DNA of 64,000 nt from Anaerolineales bacterium UBA6055 (lineage in GTDB: Bacteria; Chloroflexota; Anaerolineae; Aggregatilineales; Phototrophicaceae). Position numbers and translations under genes: made by a program. This document shows, piece by piece, positions 33,700 to 43,130 of this stretch (position 1 is its first letter; each line of letters opens with the position of its first letter). The stretch spans positions 83,595-147,594 of the forward strand of contig DIYL01000040.1 in the NCBI GenBank assembly GCA_002428985.1. Direction: 5' to 3'. The notes beneath the pieces are model-generated. The model had not been told where the DNA came from. It did not search any database and worked only from the letters and a program-made list of their open reading frames with translations.

Positions 33700-36600
33700 A
33701 TGCAAAGAAAAACAGGCTTTTTGACAACAATACTTGGCTTATTACTGGTGACAACAATGAGTGTTGCGGCACAAGCAACTGCAGCGTGTGCGACCTTAGT
33801 GCAACAATCATACACTGCTACTGAATTTTTATGCGAGACCATACCGGATGGCCAAGCATGTATTGGTAACGGTGTTGTGAATGCTACGCCTGCTGATGGT
33901 GTGATACTTGCATTTTCAGGCCCGGGTGAATTTGCCCCACTTGCACAATTGCAACGTTTGCAAGTCCAAGCTTTAACGACGCAAGCTCAGGAATGGGCTA
34001 ATGTAGCAGGTAAATTAGAAGCATCTCTACGCAGTGGTGAAGATACAGTCGTTGATATGTTGTTGTTTGGTGACGCTGTCATGACCAATGCGGTGGAAAG
34101 TAACGTCGTTGCGGCCGTTGCTGATGTGCTACCTGCGACAGTTGCTGCTGCGGGTGGTGTGATTATGCGTCAAGAACCCCGTGTTGACTCCAACAATATT
34201 TGGCAATTACTTAATGGTGAACAGATTCAAGCTATTGGACGTTCACAAGATAATCAATGGATTCGCACCATTATCCCATCCCCCAATGGTGGGGCGGCAT
34301 GGGTCTTTGCACAGTTTGTTGAAGTCGAAGGTGGAAGCGAACGACTGCCAATCCAGAACAATGCATCTCCTATTCCAGCGGTTACTGCTGCATCAGAAGA
34401 AGTCTCCTATAAACCGATGCAGTCATTCCGTCTTGAAAGCTTACTGACTGATCCAGCTTGTGCGGAATCAACTGATAGCGGTGTGATGTTGCAATCACAG
34501 TCTGAAGACAGTCGGACACTCATTGAAGTGAATGGTGTGGAATTACGTCTACGCGGAACAGTCTTCATCACGGCACAGGTTGGCGATAAGATGACAATCT
34601 ACAACCTCGAAGGGGAAACCGCTGTCTTGGTCGATGACCAACGCGTTGATATGACCTTAGCAACTGTAACTGAAATTCCGATGGATGCCAGTCTAGCGCC
34701 TACAGGTGCGCCGACAGAGGTTGTCCCATATTCACAAGATGTCGCAAACACCTTGATTTTCTTGCCGGTTCGCCTGTTATCGCGGAATTTCGAGGTATCG
34801 TTTATCGATGCTAGTCTGACTGCAGATACATCAACAACTACGACAGATACAACAACTGATACATCAACATCCCAGCAACAAAGTGCACCGCCTCCTCCGG
34901 CTGCGACTGAAGCACCACCTGCTGAAGATGCAATTGACCCGTCACAGTGTCCAACATTGATTCAAGAATCTTATACCGCAGCAGAATTTTTATGTGATGG
35001 TCAAGCGCCGAATAGTGCGTGTATTGGTAATATTGGTGAAAACGGCTTGAGCCAATCAGAGCCACGTGATGGTGTCGAGAACTTTACGTTTACGAATGTT
35101 GGTGATATTGCAACTGCCACTGATATTTTATTCTACGAATCGACTGTATTCGATCAACCGGACCGTGTTTGGAATGTTGTTACCATGAAAATTGATATGG
35201 ATACGACAACAGGTGGTTCAGCAGAAGCAACAGTGATAACGTTTGGTGATGTTAATTTCATCAATGCAGGTGAAAGCGCACCTGAACCTGCTAGTGGTGC
35301 GGCTGTTCCGCCACCACCTGCTGCTAATACGGATAGTGGAACGACAGCTCCGCCACCACCTGCAGCAGGCACAACAACCACTGTAGCAGGCGTGCCCGCC
35401 ACAATTAATGCACCCGGTGGTATCATCATTCGTTCCGAATCATTGGTTAATGCCGAAACAGTTGGACAACTACAAAATGCTGATGCTGTGACAGCCCTTG
35501 GGATTTCTGATGATCAACTCTGGGTTGAGGTACAGAATGCTGATGGTACTCTGTCTGGTTGGGTTTTCCAACAATTTGTAGAAATTGAAGGTGGGATCGA
35601 AGCGTTAGCGAATATCGATACAACTGCGCAAAATACGGCGCCACCAACTGCACCAGCTGATACAACGACGGAGACTGCAACGGATACAACAACAGATGCG
35701 TCATCAGTTGTCGGTACACCCGGCGCAATCCAGTCTGGTGGCCCCGTTGTTGTTCGTGACTTACCACGTGTCGATACGGGCACAGTCGGACAACTTGATA
35801 ATGCAACTCCAGTGAGTGTATTGGGTAAATCTGTTGACGGCGCATGGATACAAGTCCAAAGTACTGATGGTAGTGTAACGGGTTGGATTTTCCAGAACTT
35901 TGTTGCGGTTGATGGTGGTGCAGATGCACTACCAGTTATTGACCCAGCGTCGGATACATCAACCAATACGGCACCACCGCCACCACCACCTGCTGGTGGG
36001 GATGCAACCGCCGATACCACAACGACCGCACCACCACCGCCACCTGCTGGCGGAACAACCGAAGCGACAGGTGATGAACCTGAATATACCTCAATGCAAG
36101 CGTTCCAACTGATCGGCGGAGAAATTGATAGTCGCTGTGCTGTGTCGCATGATAGTGGTGTAATGATTCAATCACCCGATGGCATTGATGGCAAAATGAA
36201 AATGCTGATCAATGATATTGAAGTTGCATTGAGTGGTACGATTTTCGTTCGTGTCGAATTAAATATTGCAACGAATATCCTCATGCTAGAAGGTGAAGTT
36301 GATGTGACATCTGCGGATACAACCCAAACTTTGGTCGCAGGTGAAGAAACATCAATTACCATGATAAATGGTCTCTCTCCGGACGGACCACCGAACCCAC
36401 CAAGTGAATACTCATTTGGTAAAGGGCGTCGTCTACCAAACTTACCCATTCGATTGATGCCACGTAATTTCCAACCGATTGTCCCGGATGAACCAGCTGA
36501 TGCCGTTGTGATTAACGAACCGGAAGATGCAGCTGCATCGAGTGGTGATGGTGTCACACCATTAGGTGGGGATACGGTCGCTGTTGGCGGTACAATTGTA

Positions 36601-37254
36601 GACTTTGGTGCTGAATGTGAGATTAGTGCTGGCGATCAAGCTCGTAACTTACGCGCGGACGCAGGGTCTGGTTTTGACGTAATTAACACATTGCAACCCG
36701 GGCAAGCACTTACGGGTGTTACACAAAAACGTGGCACTGATGGAATATATTGGTATGAAACCACTAATGGTTGGATTCGCTCTGATGCAGGTGTTACGAC
36801 ACCAGATTGTGAAAACCTTCCGTTATTTGGTGTGATTTATGACGCGTCTAGCGTTGGTGGTAGTGTTGAATCGGTCGCACCAGCTGCGCCACCGCCACCA
36901 CCACAACCAACCGTTCCACCACCACCGCCTATTGTTAGCGATGCGTTTGGTGCAATCTGTAATGGTGGTACAAATGCGTTCTCACAAGAAATTGAAGAGG
37001 GTGGATCGACTTTCTTTGAATTTGGTGGTGTTTGGACAGGGCTTGCCGGAACATCTGTTACATTCAGTGCAGAAATTCCGTACTATCGTCCTGAGCTCGT
37101 CAACATCTTGACATTCGTAAATGAGGACGGGTCTCCATGGCTTGGTTCGATTGACAACAACACGTTTACAATCAATTTTGATAGCACTCGTCGTTTCCGT
37201 GTACGGGTTGCGGGTCTATTGGGTGACTTCATTACATTGCGAGTGACTTGCTAA
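33700..37254 (+). CDS. giant secreted SH3/FecR-like repeat protein
   Basis: About 1184 residues with a signal peptide (LTTILGLLLVTTMSVAAQA). Modules in order: a Cys-containing module at 29-130 (CATLVQQSYTATEFLC), SH3b at 151-215, a FecR-like domain at 239-365, a second Cys module at 416-530 (CPTLIQESYTAAEFLC), SH3b at 572-637 and 681-745, a second FecR-like domain at 798-926, SH3b at about 976-1040, and a C-terminal beta domain at 1084-1184. Thr/Asp and poly-Pro linkers join them. The Cys-SH3-FecR unit is thus duplicated. SH3b domains usually bind peptidoglycan or polysaccharide. GGAG lies eight bases before ATG 33700; GTG 33691 overlaps it. Its stop overlaps the aldolase start (TAATG). Confidence 0.85.
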   Translation: MQRKTGFLTTILGLLLVTTMSVAAQATAACATLVQQSYTATEFLCETIPDGQACIGNGVVNATPADGVILAFSGPGEFAPLAQLQRLQVQALTTQAQEWANVAGKLEASLRSGEDTVVDMLLFGDAVMTNAVESNVVAAVADVLPATVAAAGGVIMRQEPRVDSNNIWQLLNGEQIQAIGRSQDNQWIRTIIPSPNGGAAWVFAQFVEVEGGSERLPIQNNASPIPAVTAASEEVSYKPMQSFRLESLLTDPACAESTDSGVMLQSQSEDSRTLIEVNGVELRLRGTVFITAQVGDKMTIYNLEGETAVLVDDQRVDMTLATVTEIPMDASLAPTGAPTEVVPYSQDVANTLIFLPVRLLSRNFEVSFIDASLTADTSTTTTDTTTDTSTSQQQSAPPPPAATEAPPAEDAIDPSQCPTLIQESYTAAEFLCDGQAPNSACIGNIGENGLSQSEPRDGVENFTFTNVGDIATATDILFYESTVFDQPDRVWNVVTMKIDMDTTTGGSAEATVITFGDVNFINAGESAPEPASGAAVPPPPAANTDSGTTAPPPPAAGTTTTVAGVPATINAPGGIIIRSESLVNAETVGQLQNADAVTALGISDDQLWVEVQNADGTLSGWVFQQFVEIEGGIEALANIDTTAQNTAPPTAPADTTTETATDTTTDASSVVGTPGAIQSGGPVVVRDLPRVDTGTVGQLDNATPVSVLGKSVDGAWIQVQSTDGSVTGWIFQNFVAVDGGADALPVIDPASDTSTNTAPPPPPPAGGDATADTTTTAPPPPPAGGTTEATGDEPEYTSMQAFQLIGGEIDSRCAVSHDSGVMIQSPDGIDGKMKMLINDIEVALSGTIFVRVELNIATNILMLEGEVDVTSADTTQTLVAGEETSITMINGLSPDGPPNPPSEYSFGKGRRLPNLPIRLMPRNFQPIVPDEPADAVVINEPEDAAASSGDGVTPLGGDTVAVGGTIVDFGAECEISAGDQARNLRADAGSGFDVINTLQPGQALTGVTQKRGTDGIYWYETTNGWIRSDAGVTTPDCENLPLFGVIYDASSVGGSVESVAPAAPPPPPQPTVPPPPPIVSDAFGAICNGGTNAFSQEIEEGGSTFFEFGGVWTGLAGTSVTFSAEIPYYRPELVNILTFVNEDGSPWLGSIDNNTFTINFDSTRRFRVRVAGLLGDFITLRVTC

Positions 37255-37916
37255 TGAATAGCCAAACGGCACTGCAATATGTAAACGAAAGTGGAATAGT
37301 AGCGGGAATGCGAGGTGCGTTCCCGCCCGATGTTGCCTTACAAGTGACCTCGGTCTTGATGGGCGAGGGTATCAATTGTTTTGAATTTATGATGAATTCG
37401 GAAGAGCCTATCGAAGCAATGCAAGCTGTCAAAGCCGAATATGGCGATGAAGCTTGTGTTGGGATGGGGACTGTTCTCGATGTTCCAACAGCCGAAAAAG
37501 TAATGGATGACGGTGCAGACTTTATTGTGTCGCCTGCCTTCCAAACCGATGTAGTTAAAGCTGTACTCGCGTGTGATGTGCTGATGGGACCGGGTGTTGC
37601 CACCCCGTCTGAGGCAGTTCATGCATGGGAAATGGGTGTGAAATTGCTAAAAGTATTCCCGATTGGTGCATTAGGGATTGATTACTTTAAGGCGATGTTC
37701 GGACCACTTGGGCATATGACGTTTATGTGTAATGGCGCGATGACCGACCAAAACGCCCGCGAATTTATTCAAGCTGGTGCAATTGCCTGTGGGATGGGTG
37801 GCTGGCTTGTGGGCGACGGTACATGGTCAGATTCTAAGTTGCGTAGCCGTGCACGAATCCTTGTGAACACAATCGATTCTGTCCGCGAAGGTCATGATCC
37901 TACCCGCGAAATTTAA
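37254..37916 (+). CDS. KDPG/KHG aldolase family protein
   Basis: About 220 residues with the 2-keto-3-deoxy-6-phosphogluconate aldolase fold: GIVAGMRGAFPPDVAL, INCFEFMMNSEEPIEAM (the Glu general base), VGMGTVLDVPTAEKVMDDGADFIVSP, and VKLLKVFPIGALG with the Schiff-base Lys. It cleaves or forms 2-keto-3-deoxy sugar acids, releasing pyruvate. The ATG at 37254 overlaps the stop of the giant secreted protein (TAATG), so translation may be coupled, an odd pairing of an exported and a cytosolic protein. ORF starts upstream (TTG 37248) are unlikely. Confidence 0.87.
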   Translation: MNSQTALQYVNESGIVAGMRGAFPPDVALQVTSVLMGEGINCFEFMMNSEEPIEAMQAVKAEYGDEACVGMGTVLDVPTAEKVMDDGADFIVSPAFQTDVVKAVLACDVLMGPGVATPSEAVHAWEMGVKLLKVFPIGALGIDYFKAMFGPLGHMTFMCNGAMTDQNAREFIQAGAIACGMGGWLVGDGTWSDSKLRSRARILVNTIDSVREGHDPTREI

Positions 37917-37974
37917 GCAATGGGCGAACCGCTTATTTTCAAATACCAATCATCCACTATCCAAAGGTCTTCTT

Positions 37975-38931
37975 ATGGTTGATTATCCTTTCCCGCAATA
38001 TGGACCGGACACTGATACATCCCGATTGCCTAAGCCAGTGCATAAAAAAGTGCTGGCAATTACCCATGACCCTGTGCTGAAATCTGAGGGTGGTAAGACG
38101 GTTAAAGAATACTTCAACTGGAATGATTCGGCTGAACTCGCTAAACAGTATGCTGAAGATGTGCGCTGGGCGAGTTATGGCTATGCCAATTATGAGGTTG
38201 TGGAACATATCACGGTGGATGGCTATCCAATTAAGCGTGATGGATTTCGTTATGACGAAGATAGCTATCTATCGGCATGGCGTAAACGCGATTTTCACGA
38301 TCCTGATGGTGTCGATTATTTGGCGTTGGTTGATGAATTTAAGATGATTGAACGGGTTGATCGTGGTGAAATAGACGAAATCTGGTTGTTTGGTCATCCT
38401 TACGGTGGATATTATGAATCTATCATGGCAGGGCCGGATTCGTTTTGGTGTAATGCGCCTGCATTAGCTGGGACAGAACATGCCTCGCGACGGTTTGTGA
38501 TTATGGGCTTTAACTTTGAGCGTGGCGTCGGTGAGATGCTGGAAGACCTCGGGCATCGTGCTGAGTCGATGATGTTTAAAGTCTATGAGAGAATTAAAGG
38601 GGATGCCGATTTATTCGCAAAATTCTTGAAAATTGAGCGTGATTTTCCCGGTGAAGCCGAAGTCGGTAGTGTACATTTTTCCCCAAATAGTGTGCGCGAT
38701 TATGATTGGGGCAATGCGACCCCTGTACAAAGCCGATGTGATACATGGTATAACTTCCCAGATTTAAGTGGCGACGCAAAGACGGTCACCTGCGCCGATT
38801 GGGGAGATGGTGATATTCGCTTGCATCATTTGTGGTGGTTTCGGCACTTCCCACATATTATTGGTGAGACGGATGGTGTTTCCCATAATTGGTGGGAATA
38901 TGTCATTGATCCTAATTCAGTGAAAGCATAA
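37975..38931 (+). CDS. uncharacterised conserved-looking protein
   Basis: I do not recognise the family. The protein has about 318 residues from ATG 37975 (AAAGG seven bases upstream); an ATG at 37894 would overlap the aldolase end. No signal peptide or membrane segment is seen from this start, though a leader could be encoded just upstream. The central region is dense in aromatic and polar motifs: EIWLFGHPYGGYYESIMAGP, FWCNAPALAGTEHASRRFV, MGFNFERGVGEMLEDLGHR, and near the C-terminus HHLWWFRHFPHIIG and SHNWWEYVID. Repeated His, Asp and Glu positions resemble a metal-dependent enzyme, but this is inference. Same direction as the aldolase, 58 bases downstream. Confidence 0.7.
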   Translation: MVDYPFPQYGPDTDTSRLPKPVHKKVLAITHDPVLKSEGGKTVKEYFNWNDSAELAKQYAEDVRWASYGYANYEVVEHITVDGYPIKRDGFRYDEDSYLSAWRKRDFHDPDGVDYLALVDEFKMIERVDRGEIDEIWLFGHPYGGYYESIMAGPDSFWCNAPALAGTEHASRRFVIMGFNFERGVGEMLEDLGHRAESMMFKVYERIKGDADLFAKFLKIERDFPGEAEVGSVHFSPNSVRDYDWGNATPVQSRCDTWYNFPDLSGDAKTVTCADWGDGDIRLHHLWWFRHFPHIIGETDGVSHNWWEYVIDPNSVKA

Positions 38932-39010
38932 GTGAGATTGCTACGATTTAGCCTTTTATGATATGATAAGAACGTTTATAGAAGGTCATAATAGGTTATA
39001 GGATGACTTA

Positions 39011-39496
39011 GTGGATTTATCACAACTGAGAAATCTAGTTCAGACAGCTGAATCGCAACTCGATGAGCATCTATTTGTTGTTGTTCACACATTTAAACGT
39101 GATGGTCAAAATACTGCTGTGTGTATAACAGATCGTTTGCGTAAAAAATGTCGGAAAGGCAAAGTCTGGAAATCAAAGTGTTTTCTGACAGCATTAAAAA
39201 ATGCTCGGTATGGTTTTGATGAAGATTTGGCTCGTAGCCGAGGTGGACGTGATGGTATTTTTCTTCTTGACCGAGATTATCAACCCCGGAATACAATGCA
39301 GAAAAAGCTCTTCGATCAATACATTGATAAATCTGATTCGGGAATAGACGACATTGTCGTTCAACTCGATACAACTGTAGACAGTTTAAAGCCTGTTCGA
39401 TTGGTCTCGCATCATATGCGACTACTCGGTATTTTACATCAAGAAAATGATTCCGACTGGTTGATACTTGTTGATTATGATGATACAAAGGGCTGA
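39011..39496 (+). CDS. small protein of unknown function
   Basis: 161 residues from a GTG start at 39011, with AGGA seven bases before it. No signal peptide, membrane segment or known motif. The N-terminal half contains a basic patch (DRLRKKCRKGKVWKSKC) and the C-terminal half is acidic (YIDKSDSGIDDIVVQLD). It lies 30 bases upstream of the lipid-kinase gene and probably is cotranscribed with it. Confidence 0.6.
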   Translation: MDLSQLRNLVQTAESQLDEHLFVVVHTFKRDGQNTAVCITDRLRKKCRKGKVWKSKCFLTALKNARYGFDEDLARSRGGRDGIFLLDRDYQPRNTMQKKLFDQYIDKSDSGIDDIVVQLDTTVDSLKPVRLVSHHMRLLGILHQENDSDWLILVDYDDTKG

Positions 39497-39526
39497 TAGC
39501 TAATCTCTAACAGCTAAAGGCTAAAC

Positions 39527-40432
39527 ATGTCAAAGACGCTTATTGTTTTAAACCCTCATGCGGCAAATGGTCGTGCCGGACAACTCTGGTCTACAATTGA
39601 ACCAATCTTATGGGACAAACTGGGTGAATTGGTTGTGGCTGTTACACAAACCTCAGCCGATGTCGCTCATCATATCCATGAAGCATATTCGGCGGGTCTC
39701 ACACGAGTGATTTCAATCGGTGGTGATGGCACCAATCACAGCCTTATTAATGCTCTGGCTAAACATAACGAGACGTACCCTGATATGCCTCCAATGCAAT
39801 ATGGCATGTTACCTGTTGGAACAGGGCGGGATTGGGCACGCAGCTTAGGGATTCCATTTGATATCGAAGATGCAGCTGAATGGATTGTCAATGCAAAGCC
39901 GACACCAGTAGATGTCGGACAGGTACAACTGGATGATCGTAGTGTTTATTTTCTCAATATTGCGAGTGTCGGCATCAGCGGTGATGTTGTGAAACGGGTC
40001 GAACAATCCAAACGTCGCCCGTGGTCGTTTTTGTCGGCGACACTACGAACGATGCTGGCGTATCAGCTACCTGATGTGCAGATTCGCGTCGATGGTCAAG
40101 ATTGGTATGAGGGCAGATCCTATTTGACTGCTATTGCTAATGGCACAACCTTTGGGCGCGGGATGCAAGTTGCGCCAACAGCCGAGATTACTGATGGGTT
40201 GTTTGATGTAGTTCATTTTGAAGGGATGAATCACTTGCGGGCAATTGATACAATTCGTAGGGTCTATTCGGGTGGGCATATGACTGCGAAACCTGTGCAT
40301 TATACCCGTGCAAAGGCTGTTGAAATTATAGGGGTTAAAGGCCTATTGGGTATGGAGCTAGATGGTGAATTTGCTCAAGGCCAAAACTTACGCTTTGACC
40401 TCAAACAAGGGATATTATATCTACTGATTTAG
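39527..40432 (+). CDS. diacylglycerol/lipid kinase family protein (YegS/DgkB type)
   Basis: A 301-residue kinase of the DAGK catalytic superfamily: LIVLNPHAANGRAGQLW, the nucleotide-binding VISIGGDGTNHSLINAL, and MLPVGTGRDWARSLGIP, then a C-terminal beta-sandwich domain. It phosphorylates diacylglycerol or a related lipid such as a sphingoid base; the exact substrate is unclear. The terminal codons overlap by four bases with the convergent response regulator gene. Confidence 0.88.
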   Translation: MSKTLIVLNPHAANGRAGQLWSTIEPILWDKLGELVVAVTQTSADVAHHIHEAYSAGLTRVISIGGDGTNHSLINALAKHNETYPDMPPMQYGMLPVGTGRDWARSLGIPFDIEDAAEWIVNAKPTPVDVGQVQLDDRSVYFLNIASVGISGDVVKRVEQSKRRPWSFLSATLRTMLAYQLPDVQIRVDGQDWYEGRSYLTAIANGTTFGRGMQVAPTAEITDGLFDVVHFEGMNHLRAIDTIRRVYSGGHMTAKPVHYTRAKAVEIIGVKGLLGMELDGEFAQGQNLRFDLKQGILYLLI

Positions 40433-41202
40433 TACATTTTGGCAGATGGATTACTTTTGTTATCTTCTGCCTTGGTTGGAACACTCGCAGATGTGTTGGT
40501 TTCAGCGAGTTTATCATCGCCTTCTGCTTTGTTATCTTTTTTCATCGCAATAGGACGCGCAGGTTCGGTGGGGGGAGTTGGTGCCTCTTGTGTTTCTGTT
40601 TCAGCAACTACAGTTTTAGTGGCTGATTCGCTCCCAGTTTCAACCTGTTCTGTTTGTGCTTTATCTTCTGGATGATCTACAGAGCTTGCTTCTGCAACCT
40701 GTGGTGCGTCATCAGTAACTGCTGGTGTATTGTCAATCTTTGATTTGGTAGCATCTTTATCTGTGGATGCGTTGTCCGATGTTTCGGCGGTTTCAGCGAC
40801 TGTTGTTACCGCATCTTGTGGTTTTTCCGCTGGTACGTTGTTTTTCTGTTTTTCGTATGTTTGGAACAGTTTGACCAATTCCGCGACAGGTAGTGGCTTC
40901 GACATATAGCCGGTACAGCCTGCCTCCATACAACGCTCTTTATCACCGACCATCGCATAGGCGGTGACAGCATATATCGGGGTTTTGAATCCTTTTTCGC
41001 GTAGTTTTTTGACAACTTCGATACCCGTTAGTTCTCCAGCAAGCTGGATATCCATTAAGACAAGGTCGGGGTCATCGCTTTCAAAATTATTGAATGCATC
41101 CATCCCGTCAATATAATTAATAATTTCGTGTTTACCCATGCGAGCGACACGCTTAACAAGATGGACATTGGCAATGTTGTCTTCTACATAGACAATACGC
41201 AT
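40429..41202 (-). CDS. response regulator with a long acidic low-complexity tail
   Basis: 257 residues. The first 120 are a receiver domain: VYVEDNIANVHL with the acidic pair at 7-8, the phosphoacceptor Asp51 in LVLMDIQLAG, the Thr in YAVTAYAM, and the Lys in GYMSKPLP. No DNA-binding or other output domain follows; residues from about 125 to 257 are a Thr/Ala/Glu/Lys/Asp-rich low-complexity tail. It likely relays phosphate from the histidine kinase encoded three bases upstream in the same direction. Confidence 0.9.
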   Translation of the reverse strand: MRIVYVEDNIANVHLVKRVARMGKHEIINYIDGMDAFNNFESDDPDLVLMDIQLAGELTGIEVVKKLREKGFKTPIYAVTAYAMVGDKERCMEAGCTGYMSKPLPVAELVKLFQTYEKQKNNVPAEKPQDAVTTVAETAETSDNASTDKDATKSKIDNTPAVTDDAPQVAEASSVDHPEDKAQTEQVETGSESATKTVVAETETQEAPTPPTEPARPIAMKKDNKAEGDDKLAETNTSASVPTKAEDNKSNPSAKMY

Positions 41203-41205
41203 AGT

Positions 41206-42747
41206 TTAAACCTCTGCTGATACTTCTTCTGGTTGAGACTTTAAATCAATCTCTTTGGAAATGGTAGTCCGTGGAATAGGTTTGGTTTCGGTGACGTTTA
41301 TGTCATTGTCATCAGATTCTGCACTGCGTTCTTCATTTTCTTGACCTTGATAGACTGCAATCGAGAAACTAAAGGTACTGCCGACACCAACTTCACTCTC
41401 TAACCAGATGTCTCCATCCATAAGTTCTAGCAATTGCTTAGAAATCGGGAGACCCAAGCCTGTACCTGACCGCACATCTCGACCCGAATTGGTTGCTTGG
41501 CTAAATTCCTCAAATACAGCTTCATGGAATTCTGGCGCGATACCAATACCTGTGTCTTGGAGTGAGAAGACAACTTTATCATCTTTTTGTGTGACGGTTA
41601 ATTTAATGAGACCTCCGTCTGTATATTTACAAGCATTACTATACAAGTTGAGTAATACTTGACGCAAGCGTGATTCATCTGCCCAAACGTTAGGCAATGG
41701 GTCTGGTAAATTTTCTTCAAATCCGATGGGTTGTCCTTTAATCAGCCCTTTGGCGACTGATGTCACCGCTGCAATGATTGGACTGGCATCAACTTCTTGC
41801 ATATGGATTTCTAGTTTACCTGCATCTACTTTAGCAAGATCCAAAATATCGTTGATGACATGGAGTAATTGCCGACCACTATCATAAATTTGATTCAGGT
41901 CCCGTTCATACATATTAGGGAGGGGCTGATTATCATACATCATTGGGAATTTAAGCATCGTTTCACTAAAGCCAATGATCGCATTCAACGGTGTGCGTAA
42001 CTCATGACTCATATTTGCAAGAAATTGCCCTCGAAATTGTTTTGCTTCTTCAGCTGCATCATAGGCTGTCTCGAGTTCTTTGTTCGAATCCATCAGTTGT
42101 GTACCGAGGATTTCACTGCGTTTGAGGCTTAGTTGAAGTGCTTGACGTTTTTCGAAGAGTTCATCGTTGGTTCGTCGTTCACGTTGATAATTCGATAGTG
42201 CCCACTCTGTAATCTGATATAACTCTCCACTCACCTGTACTGCGAAAATTGCAGATAAGATCACAAGGAAGCTTGAAAAGATTTGTTCGCTACCTACGAC
42301 AAAATTCGTGATGCTTGTGATGTTAGGCGATAAAATGGCTACAACAATTGACAAGATTGCCATAAAAACCGTATGTGACGGGGACAAAAGCAAACCAGAT
42401 AGAAAGACAATAACTGGCAGAAGAAATACAATCATCTGGGAGAAGCCCGAGGTGCTATCCATGAGCATCACACCTGTACCCAAGATTGCGCCGATAGCAT
42501 ATGACCATGCAGCACCTACCACGATGTCTTTAGTAAGAAATGCACGGGTGATCATACAGCCTATAGAAACAACGCCAAGTGCTATCAAGAGTGTTGTTGC
42601 AACATTTCCACCTGGGTTGAATGTAAACCCAAATGTGAAGACGAGCAGTGCTGTCGTTATACAAAATATCAATGTGAATTGATATAGTGTCCGCAGGCGA
42701 TCCCCTTTGACCTCCAATGCAAAATCTTCATTTGTAATCATTGTCAT
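41206..42747 (-). CDS. membrane sensor histidine kinase
   Basis: 513 residues. Six or so membrane segments occupy the first 180 residues (for example LIFCITTALLVFTFGFTF, TFLLIALG-like stretches, VVAILSPNITSI). A coiled-coil linker (residues 190-235) leads to the HisKA domain with FLANMSHELRTPLNAIIGFSE and the ATPase domain with LLNLYSNACKYTDGG (N box), LQDTGIGIAPEFHE (G1) and SGTGLGLPISKQLLE (G2). The tail of about 45 residues is acidic and of low complexity. The membrane part lacks a recognisable ligand domain, so the stimulus is unknown. It is cotranscribed with the response regulator. An inverted repeat upstream at 42784-42813 may regulate it. Confidence 0.92.
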   Translation of the reverse strand: MTMITNEDFALEVKGDRLRTLYQFTLIFCITTALLVFTFGFTFNPGGNVATTLLIALGVVSIGCMITRAFLTKDIVVGAAWSYAIGAILGTGVMLMDSTSGFSQMIVFLLPVIVFLSGLLLSPSHTVFMAILSIVVAILSPNITSITNFVVGSEQIFSSFLVILSAIFAVQVSGELYQITEWALSNYQRERRTNDELFEKRQALQLSLKRSEILGTQLMDSNKELETAYDAAEEAKQFRGQFLANMSHELRTPLNAIIGFSETMLKFPMMYDNQPLPNMYERDLNQIYDSGRQLLHVINDILDLAKVDAGKLEIHMQEVDASPIIAAVTSVAKGLIKGQPIGFEENLPDPLPNVWADESRLRQVLLNLYSNACKYTDGGLIKLTVTQKDDKVVFSLQDTGIGIAPEFHEAVFEEFSQATNSGRDVRSGTGLGLPISKQLLELMDGDIWLESEVGVGSTFSFSIAVYQGQENEERSAESDDNDINVTETKPIPRTTISKEIDLKSQPEEVSAEV

Positions 42748-42783
42748 GATTTTGTCACCAATCTAACAGTTGGGCAGAAGCTG

Positions 42784-42813
42784 TACTTAACAACTTCACA
42801 ATTGTGTTAAGTA
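42784..42813. promoter_or_regulatory. inverted repeat upstream of the histidine kinase gene
   Basis: Perfect nine-base arms TACTTAACA (42784-42792) and TGTTAAGTA (42805-42813) separated by 12 bases, located 37 bases before the kinase ATG. It is a candidate operator or autoregulatory site. Confidence 0.4.
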
Positions 42814-43080
42814 TATTATGTTTATTTTAACCAATAAACAATAGTTTTAGCCTTAATTCACTTTGTATTTCGTTTGAATTTCTTAATGTTATGCCGTGGA
42901 GTTGTTATTAAATAGATGGCAATAATATTTTATATATTACACGGTTGTGTTTGGATGTATCAACTTTATAGTTTTGTTATCTCGTCATTGTGATACATAC
43001 AACTATTATCATCGGTAAAACGCAGGGTGGTTTGAGTTGCTAAAGTTTGGTGTCAATGCTAGAATCCGCACGATGTGTTT

Positions 43081-43089
43081 TGTTATAAT
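43081..43089 (+). promoter_or_regulatory. extended -10 promoter of the glycosidase cluster
   Basis: TGTTATAAT gives the extended -10 pattern TGn-TATAAT (hexamer at 43084-43089), about 40 bases before the ATG at 43131. No clear -35 box, which extended -10 promoters can do without. Confidence 0.5.
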
Positions 43090-43130
43090 TTGTAAACCGT
43101 GAAATTAACTTTACAAAAGAGGGAAAAGAT

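Larger units (their letters stand above)
42748..43130. other. intergenic region between divergent operons
   Basis: This 383-base gap between the histidine kinase and the first glycosidase gene is markedly A/T-rich and carries no plausible reading frame. It holds the inverted repeat at 42784-42813 near the kinase side and an extended -10 promoter near 43084 on the other side. I see nothing else in it. Confidence 0.6.

Noticed and set aside
35514..36020. Minus-strand frame of 168 codons
   Set aside because: Antisense to the Thr/Pro and SH3 part of the giant secreted protein, with low-complexity composition and no independent evidence.
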